From assembly GCA_031288215.1 (NCBI GenBank), contig JAITRV010000129.1:1-11210 (forward strand): 11,210 nt of DNA. Direction: 5' to 3'. Positions 1 to 4,172 of this stretch are shown here, in pieces. Both the position numbers and the translations under genes were made by a program. Each line of letters starts with the position of its first letter. Position 1 is the first letter of the stretch. The notes beneath the pieces were generated by a model. That model did no database searches and was not told the DNA's origin. It saw only the letters and a list, made by a program, of their open reading frames with translations. Origin of the DNA: Spirochaetaceae bacterium (GTDB lineage Bacteria; Spirochaetota; Spirochaetia; Treponematales; Breznakiellaceae).

Positions 1-48
1 CGATCCGATGGATGCGGTGATAAGTCCGAGTACAAGACGCCGTTTCAA
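1..48 (-). CDS. Start of a leftward gene, probably exported or membrane protein (partial)
   Basis: Reading leftward, a perfect AAGGAGG ribosome binding site (complement of 57-63) stands 8 nt before a TTG codon (complement of 46-48). The frame then stays open to the window edge and gives MKRRLVLGLITASIGS. Three basic residues followed by a hydrophobic run are typical of a signal peptide or signal anchor, so the product is probably exported or membrane bound. Only 16 codons are present, so no family can be assigned. The gene is divergent from nrdR, and everything from 49 to 575 separates the two. The strong binding site is the main support; the TTG start is unusual but well placed. The alternative is a chance motif. 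Confidence 0.5.
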   Translation of the reverse strand, partial: MKRRLVLGLITASIGS

Positions 49-76
49 CGGAACGCCCTCCTTATATATCACCCAC

Positions 77-130
77 GATCAGATCCCAGGTGTCCCCCGG
101 ATCAGATCACGGATGCCCCGGCGCAGATCA
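77..130. repeat. Degenerate ~22-bp tandem repeat, three units
   Basis: GATCAGATC occurs at 77-85 and again at 100-108, each followed by a similar tail (CCCAGGTGTCCCCCG and ACGGATGCCCCG). A third, weaker copy (CAGATC) lies at 124-129. The spacing is 23 then 21 bp. The block lies between the start of the leftward gene and the candidate RNA at 151-263. It would fall in the untranslated leader of the leftward gene, or just upstream of the RNA's -10 box. Its function is unknown; a repeated protein-binding site is one possibility. Confidence 0.4.
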
Positions 131-140
131 GCGCCGCAGG

Positions 141-146
141 TATAAT
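141..146 (+). promoter_or_regulatory. -10 box of a candidate small-RNA promoter
   Basis: A perfect TATAAT lies 5 nt before the 5' strand of the closing stem of the candidate RNA, so transcription would start at about 151-153, exactly at the structure. No convincing -35 hexamer is present 16-18 bp upstream and there is no TGN extension, so the promoter is supported by one element only. Confidence 0.35.
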
Positions 147-150
147 TAAA

Positions 151-263
151 GAGGAACCTTACGCTTGTAAATTTTACCCGGAAAGGTTAGAATTACTTTG
201 CGTAAGACGCAACCCCGGTGGCAGAACATCTTGGTCGGATAGCTGCCCCCGGGGTCCTCTTTT
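151..263 (+). ncRNA. Candidate structured RNA (three-way junction, about 113 nt), not a family I recognise
   Basis: The segment folds by eye into a closed three-helix junction. The closing stem pairs AAAGAGGA (148-155) with TCCTCTTT (255-262), 8 bp. Arm two pairs CTTACGC (158-164) with GCGTAAG (200-206), 7 bp, with further pairing inside. Arm three pairs CCCCGG (213-218) with CCGGGG (249-254), then GGCAG (220-224) with CTGCC (243-247). A TATAAT box precedes it and a T-tract (260-264) ends it, as expected of an independent small transcript with an intrinsic terminator. It lacks the conserved sequences of 5S rRNA, SRP RNA, 6S RNA, tmRNA and the common riboswitches as I know them. The complementary strand would fold similarly and would lie in the leader of the leftward gene, so the orientation is not certain. 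The same segment also lies in a frame without stop codons, judged to be chance. Confidence 0.4.
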
Positions 264-285
264 TATAGAAACCCCGATAAGTTTT

Positions 286-303
286 GGCCGCCGGGAAGCG
301 GCC
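286..303. other. GC-rich hairpin in the nrdR upstream spacer
   Basis: GGCCGC (286-291) pairs with GCGGCC (298-303) around a 6-nt loop. No T-tract follows on the plus strand and none on the minus strand, so it does not look like an ordinary intrinsic terminator. It sits between the candidate small RNA and the AT-rich promoter region and may insulate one from the other. Confidence 0.3.
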
Positions 304-336
304 GGATAATTCGTTCTTTCTTTCAAGAACCTACTG

Positions 337-352
337 AATACTATATCACGCT
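337..352. promoter_or_regulatory. Possible NrdR box (half-site conserved)
   Basis: The sequence ATACTATATCACGCTT has a left half close to the 16-bp NrdR box ACACTATATATAGTGT (8 of the first 9 positions), but the right half is poor. A second partial match, TATAGTAT at 453-460, fits the right half of a box and overlaps the spacer and -10 of the nrdR promoter. NrdR boxes normally come in pairs one to three helical turns apart; these lie 108 bp apart. The context upstream of nrdR and nrdD favours regulation by NrdR, but neither site is a good match. Confidence 0.25.
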
Positions 353-356
353 TTCA

Positions 357-427
357 TAAAAAAATCTTGGTTTTTTGAAAAAATTTCGATTTTTTTTTAC
401 TTTTTTTACTTTTTTCTCTCCTTTTTT
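357..427. promoter_or_regulatory. Phased A/T-tracts, probable curved DNA upstream of the nrdR promoter
   Basis: Runs of 6-9 A or T occur at 358-364, 371-376, 378-386, 390-398, 401-407, 410-415 and 422-427. Their centres are spaced about 9-12 bp apart, close to the helical repeat. In a GC-rich genome this is a conspicuous block and it ends 13 bp before the -35 hexamer. Phased tracts of this kind are known to bend DNA and can act as UP-like elements or sites for nucleoid proteins. The curvature itself is inferred. Confidence 0.5.
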
Positions 428-439
428 GCCCCCGCCCCC

Positions 440-468
440 TTGAGGTACCAGGTATAGTATGCTAGAAT
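440..468 (+). promoter_or_regulatory. sigma70-type promoter of the nrdR-mutL operon
   Basis: TTGAGG (440-445) and TAGAAT (463-468) are separated by exactly 17 bp. Transcription would start near 475 and leave a leader of about 100 nt before the nrdR ATG. The AT-tract block directly upstream supports promoter activity. This is the best sigma70 match between the leftward gene and nrdR. Confidence 0.5.
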
Positions 469-575
469 GAATTTATCAAGAAGAGACCGCAATATGTGGT
501 AGTATGATTTTTTACCGGCGGTTCGTTTTTTTAAGGAACCCCGCGGAGACGGAATCCCCGGGGGCGAGGAAAGTG

Positions 576-1037
576 ATGCGTTGTCCCTATTGCGGCAATT
601 TTGACGATAAGGTAGTTGATTCCCGAACCTTGGCAAACGGAGCGGCGATTCGCCGCAGGAGGGAATGTACCCGCTGCAGTTTCCGTTTTACCAGTTATGA
701 GCGGATAGAGGACAAGCCCTTCATGGTGATAAAGCGGGACGGCCGCCGCCAGCCCTTTGACCGGGCGAAGATCGAGCGGGGGGTTCAGCGGGCCCTGGAA
801 AAACGGCCCGTTTCCCAGATGAGCATCGAAAACCTGGTCAACGAAATCGAGGACGCCGCGGCGATGCGGGGGAAGATTAACCATGAAATTGCCGCGGCGG
901 ACATCGGGGATCTGACGCTGGAAAAGCTCGGCGCCCTGGACAAGGTGGCTTATATCCGCTTTGCCTCGGTGTACCGGCATTTTAACGATTTGGAAGAATT
1001 TGTACGGGAAATACAAAATATGGGAGGAGGCGTCTGA
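576..1037 (+). CDS. nrdR: Transcriptional repressor NrdR
   Basis: This protein represses ribonucleotide reductase genes when dATP is plentiful. It is 153 residues, the usual length. An N-terminal zinc ribbon is formed by C3, C6 (MRCPYC) and C31, C34 (CTRC) and is followed by basic residues for DNA contact. An ATP-cone nucleotide-binding domain covers about residues 49-139 (MVIKRDGRRQPFDRAKI onward). The start was placed at the ATG at 576 because the ribbon must begin there and GGGGCGAGGA precedes it; an in-frame ATG at 504 would add 24 unlike residues. It is the first gene of the operon and lies directly upstream of its natural target, nrdD. Autoregulation is likely from family behaviour, but boxes upstream are weak. 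Confidence 0.95.
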   Translation: MRCPYCGNFDDKVVDSRTLANGAAIRRRRECTRCSFRFTSYERIEDKPFMVIKRDGRRQPFDRAKIERGVQRALEKRPVSQMSIENLVNEIEDAAAMRGKINHEIAAADIGDLTLEKLGALDKVAYIRFASVYRHFNDLEEFVREIQNMGGGV

Positions 1038-1114
1038 TGGAAGCACGCGCGGGGGATGGTTCGAATCATTCGAAGAAAAGGAACTGGTTTATTGAGAAGG
1101 AACGGTTCGTATGA
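1037..1114 (+). CDS. 25-codon ORF bridging nrdR and nrdD
   Basis: The ATG at 1037-1039 shares its A with the nrdR stop (TGATG), and GGAGGAGG (1022-1029) lies 7 nt upstream, an excellent ribosome binding site. The frame ends with a TGA at 1112-1114 that overlaps the nrdD ATG (ATGA). The peptide starts MEARAGDG and ends KKRNWFIEKERFV; it is basic, with an aromatic tail, and resembles nothing I recognise. Its exact fit between two genes suggests translational coupling, either as a real small protein or as a leader that feeds ribosomes onto nrdD. A separate AAGGA site before nrdD (1097-1101) means nrdD can also initiate alone. It could be chance, but overlaps at both ends plus the strong binding site argue against that. 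Confidence 0.4.
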   Translation: MEARAGDGSNHSKKRNWFIEKERFV

Positions 1115-3246
1115 TTAAAAATGTGGTAAAACGCTCCGGGGAACTGGAAGCCTACGATGTCGCCAAGATCCGCAACGCCGTGGCCAAGGCCTTTGCGGCG
1201 GCGGGAAGCCGGACGGGGGACCGGGCAAGCGGGGCGGCCGAAGACGCGGAACAGGCGGTGGAGGCCGTAACCGCCCGGGTGGAGGAACTCATCCGGGAGA
1301 TGATGGGCAGCCGGCATCCCCACTCCATCCCCGCCATTGAGGAGATCCAGGACCTGGTGGAGACCGCCCTGATCGAGGCCCGGGAAACCGCCGTGGCCAA
1401 GGCCTATATCCTCTACCGGGCCCGGCACGAGGCCATCCGGGACGCGAAAAAGCTCATGCTGGACATCGATCACACCATGGACGGCTACCTCCGGCAGGAA
1501 GACTGGCGGGTCAACGAGAACGCCAACGTCAACTACTCCCTGGGAGGGCTCATCCTTCACAATTCAGGAAGCATCACCGCCAATTATTGGCTTAAAAACA
1601 TCTATCCCCCGGAAATCGCCGACGCCCACCGGAACGCCGACTTCCACATCCATGACCTCTCCATGTTCTCCGGGTACTGCGCGGGCTGGTCCCTCCGGCA
1701 GCTTATCGCCGAGGGCCTGGGAGGGGTGCCCGACAAGATCAGCTCCAAGCCCGCCCGGCACCTGTCCACCCTGATGCAGCAAGCGGTAAACTTCCTGGGC
1801 TGCCTCCAGAACGAATGGGCCGGGGCCCAGGCATTCAGTTCCTTCGACACCTACATCGCCCCCTTCGTCAAGGCCGACGCCATGTCCGACCGGGAGGTCA
1901 AGCAGTGCCTCCAGAGCTTCGTCTTTGGGGTGAACACCCCCAGCCGCTGGGGAAGCCAGGCCCCCTTTACCAACATCACCTTGGACTGGACCGTCCCCCA
2001 GGACCTGCGGGACAAGCGGGCCGTGGTGGGGGGCAGGGAAACGGACTTTACCTACGGAGACTGCCGGGACGAGATGGAACGGGTGAACCGGCTGTTCATA
2101 GAACTCATGCTGGAGGGTGACGCCGAGGGCCGGGGCTTCCAGTACCCCATCCCCACCTACAACATCACCGGCGATTTCGACTGGGAAAGCGATAACGTCC
2201 GGCTCCTCTTCGAGATGACCGCCCGCTACGGGACCCCCTATTTCCAGAATTTCGTCAATTCCGACCTGGACCCCGCGGACGTGCGGTCCATGTGCTGCCG
2301 CCTGCGGCTGGACAAGCGGGAACTCCGCAAGCGGGGGGGCGGGCTCTTCGGTTCCGACGAGTTCACCGGCTCCATCGGGGTCGTCACCATCAACCTCCCC
2401 CGGATCGGCTACCTGGCCAAGGACCGGGAGGACTTTTTCAGGCGGCTCCGATCCCTCATGGTCCTGGCCAAGGAAAGCCTCCTCATCAAACGGAAGGCCG
2501 TAACCCGGCTCCTGGAGGGAGGGCTTTTCCCCTATACCAAGCGCTACCTGTCCCATCTGGACAACCACTTCAACACCATCGGCCTCGTGGGGATGAACGA
2601 ATGTATCCGGAACTTCCTGGGGCCGGAAGTAACCATAGCCGGAGAGCGGGGCAGGGCCTTCGCCCTGGAGGTGCTGACCTTTATGCGGGAACGCCTCGCG
2701 GATTTTCAGGAGGAAACCGGGGAACTCTTCAATCTGGAGGCAACCCCGGCGGAATCCACCTCCTACCGTTTGGCCAGCCACGACAAGGAGCGGTATCCCC
2801 GGATCATTACCGCCGGCGGCGGTTTGGCCGGAGGCAGTTTAGCCGGCGGCGATTTAGCCGGGGGCGGGGACCCCTACTACACCAATTCGACCCAGCTTCC
2901 GGTGATGCTCACCGACGACATCTTCGACGCCCTGGACCTCCAGGAGGAGCTTCAGGCCGCCTATACCGGGGGCACCGTGTTTCACGCCTTCCTGGGGGAA
3001 TCCATCGAAGACTGGCGCACCTGCCGGGACCTGGTAAAGTCCATTGCGTACAATTACCGGATCCCCTATTTTACCATTTCCCCGACCTTTTCCGTATGCC
3101 CCGTTCACGGGTATCTGCGGGGGGAGCATTTCCACTGCCCCCGGTGCAAGGAAGAGGCCGAAGCGGGGATAAAACAACGAATAGCCGCCCTGGAAGCGGA
3201 ACGCGACGCCGTTTTAGCGGCGGCGGAAACGGCCAGGGCGATATGA
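1111..3246 (+). CDS. nrdD: Anaerobic (class III) ribonucleoside-triphosphate reductase, catalytic part lacking the glycyl-radical motif
   Basis: It reduces ribonucleoside triphosphates to deoxy forms under anoxia. The protein is 711 residues. The N-terminus has an ATP-cone (KNVVKRSGELEAYDVAKI, about 3-100) for allosteric control. The ten-stranded barrel follows, with HDLSMFSGYC (C190 in the first half-barrel), RSMCCRLRL (C395/C396, thiyl-radical candidates), SIGVVTINLPR and NSTQLPV. A zinc-ribbon-like end has C663, H666, C676 and C679. In E. coli and phage T4 the glycyl radical comes 16 residues after the last zinc cysteine; here the protein ends after a 32-residue Ala/Glu-rich helix without any such motif. 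The motif is on the next cistron. Residues 571-585 are three LAGG-type repeats inserted before the NSTQLP segment. The start at 1111 has AAGGA upstream. No activase (nrdG) is in the window. Confidence 0.95.
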   Translation: MIKNVVKRSGELEAYDVAKIRNAVAKAFAAAGSRTGDRASGAAEDAEQAVEAVTARVEELIREMMGSRHPHSIPAIEEIQDLVETALIEARETAVAKAYILYRARHEAIRDAKKLMLDIDHTMDGYLRQEDWRVNENANVNYSLGGLILHNSGSITANYWLKNIYPPEIADAHRNADFHIHDLSMFSGYCAGWSLRQLIAEGLGGVPDKISSKPARHLSTLMQQAVNFLGCLQNEWAGAQAFSSFDTYIAPFVKADAMSDREVKQCLQSFVFGVNTPSRWGSQAPFTNITLDWTVPQDLRDKRAVVGGRETDFTYGDCRDEMERVNRLFIELMLEGDAEGRGFQYPIPTYNITGDFDWESDNVRLLFEMTARYGTPYFQNFVNSDLDPADVRSMCCRLRLDKRELRKRGGGLFGSDEFTGSIGVVTINLPRIGYLAKDREDFFRRLRSLMVLAKESLLIKRKAVTRLLEGGLFPYTKRYLSHLDNHFNTIGLVGMNECIRNFLGPEVTIAGERGRAFALEVLTFMRERLADFQEETGELFNLEATPAESTSYRLASHDKERYPRIITAGGGLAGGSLAGGDLAGGGDPYYTNSTQLPVMLTDDIFDALDLQEELQAAYTGGTVFHAFLGESIEDWRTCRDLVKSIAYNYRIPYFTISPTFSVCPVHGYLRGEHFHCPRCKEEAEAGIKQRIAALEAERDAVLAAAETARAI
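2821..2865 (+). repeat. Three 15-bp tandem repeats inside nrdD
   Basis: Units at 2821-2835, 2836-2850 and 2851-2865 encode GLAGG, SLAGG and DLAGG (residues 571-585). They share the core TTRGCCGGNGGC. The next residues, GGGDPYYTNSTQLPV, return to the conserved NrdD sequence. The in-frame unit length means copy-number change would lengthen a loop without shifting the frame. Confidence 0.75.
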
Positions 3247-3278
3247 TTATAAAACATTCTCTCTATAGGAGTATAAAA

Positions 3279-3872
3279 TTGAGAAACCTTGAGGACATTG
3301 AACGGGACTTGGCTGAGGCGAGGGCGGCTCTTTCCCATGCGGAGGGGACCACCGCGGAGGTATATAGCCGTATCGTCGGGTATTACCGATCGGTACGGAA
3401 CTGGAACCGGGGGAAACGGGAGGAATACGGCGAACGGAAGCTTTTCGACCTGGACGCCGGGATCAAAGCCCTGCCGGCTTCCCCACCCGCGGGAGGGGGT
3501 GCGCCGCCGGCCGAGGCCCCGGCGCGCCCCCGGCCCGAAAGGGCTTCCGAGGAAGGGGCTTCCGGAAAAGCCGCGGAGGAAACGACCGGGGAGGGCCGGC
3601 TGATCCTCTTCGTGCGGCCCCGCTGCCCGGTCTGTCCCTCCGCCAAGGAGGCGGCCCGGCGGCTGGGAATCCCGGTGGATTTCATCAACGCCGACACCGA
3701 AGAGGGGCTTGCCGAAGCCCAGCGCCGGCAGGTACAATCCACCCCGACGGCGATCCTTCTCGCCAAAGACGGGAAGGAACTCAGCCGCGCCTGGGACCCC
3801 CTGGCTATCGCCTCTTTCAGCAAGCTGGTACAGGCCGAAGCGGAAGGAGCCCTCAAACAGGCGGCGTCCTAA
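3279..3872 (+). CDS. Stand-alone glycyl-radical domain of class III reductase fused to a thioredoxin-like domain
   Basis: The protein is 197 residues. Residues 31-46 (RIVGYYRSVRNWNRGK) match the C-terminal glycyl-radical motif of class III reductases, with G34 as the radical site; the tail EEYGERKLFD is also typical of NrdD. An Ala/Pro-rich linker (about 65-105) leads to a redoxin domain with the active site C116-P-V-C119 and a cis-proline motif STPT. The first 22 residues form a charged Ala/Glu helix. I infer that this protein docks on NrdD to supply both the radical and reducing equivalents. The TTG start was chosen because AGGAG (3267-3271) is 7 nt upstream; an ATG at 3243, overlapping the nrdD stop as ATGA, would add 12 residues. 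The junction DNA is AT-rich like a spacer. A frameshifted single gene is the main alternative, but the added helices and the binding site argue against it. Confidence 0.85.
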   Translation: MRNLEDIERDLAEARAALSHAEGTTAEVYSRIVGYYRSVRNWNRGKREEYGERKLFDLDAGIKALPASPPAGGGAPPAEAPARPRPERASEEGASGKAAEETTGEGRLILFVRPRCPVCPSAKEAARRLGIPVDFINADTEEGLAEAQRRQVQSTPTAILLAKDGKELSRAWDPLAIASFSKLVQAEAEGALKQAAS

Positions 3873-3930
3873 GCGGCGGGAACATGGGGGCGGGAGCGGA
3901 AGGGGGCGGGCGGAGGAAAGTGGAGGCAGC

Positions 3931-4170
3931 ATGAAGAATTTTGAAGAACGGCTGGAACGGTTGGAAACCCTGGGAGAAAAAATAAGAAAGCCCGACATCC
4001 CCCTGGATGAGGCCCTCAAGGCCTTTGAAGAGGGGATCAAGCTGGCCCGTTCTTTGGAAAAAGAACTGGAAAAGGTGGAAAGCCGCATCGAGATCCTCAC
4101 GAACAGCCCCGATGCCCACGGTGAGGAAGAAAGCCCGGAATTGGACCTTTTCAGCCATGAGGGGGCCTAG
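3931..4170 (+). CDS. xseB: Exodeoxyribonuclease VII small subunit
   Basis: XseB is the small helical subunit that binds in several copies to the catalytic subunit XseA, forming exonuclease VII, which degrades single-stranded DNA in repair. The protein is 79 residues, the normal size. It shows the family pattern NFEERLERLETLGEKIRKPD, then IPLDEALKAFEEGIKLAR and a coiled-coil segment rich in Glu and Lys, with an acidic tail (about 60-79). The ATG at 3931 has GGAGG at 3922-3926. It sits 58 nt after the glycyl-radical gene and 2 nt before the mutL start. XseA is not in the window, so the subunits are encoded apart, which is common. Confidence 0.93.
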   Translation: MKNFEERLERLETLGEKIRKPDIPLDEALKAFEEGIKLARSLEKELEKVESRIEILTNSPDAHGEEESPELDLFSHEGA

Positions 4171-4172
4171 CC

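Noticed and set aside
148..264. Cyclic di-GMP (GEMM) riboswitch, suggested by the ACGCAA junction and three helices.
   Set aside because: The GNRA loop, its receptor and the conserved GGCAAACC and GGTAGC segments are missing.
286..303. Intrinsic terminator at the GC hairpin.
   Set aside because: No T-tract follows on either strand.
1..308. A plus-strand frame without stop codons from the left edge to a TAA at 306-308.
   Set aside because: The translation looks random, codon choice is unlike the neighbouring genes, and it covers the repeat, the RNA candidate and the start of the leftward gene. A stop-free run of this length is possible by chance in this composition.
1061..1075. Small inverted repeat TTCGAA-TCA-TTCGAA in the nrdR-nrdD gap as an operator.
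   Set aside because: It is short, lies inside the bridging ORF and has no promoter near it; it may be chance.
1564..2781. Long antisense open frame (about 405 codons) opposite nrdD, and similar ones opposite mutL and htrA.
   Set aside because: They are mirror effects of GC-rich codons; their translations are rich in Gly, Pro and Val without domains, while the sense strand has clear conserved proteins.
2292..3242. Upstream extension of the glycyl-radical gene in the same frame through nrdD.
   Set aside because: The extension is Arg/Pro/Gly-rich noise within nrdD; the conserved sequence begins only near 3279 and proper starts are at 3243 or 3279.
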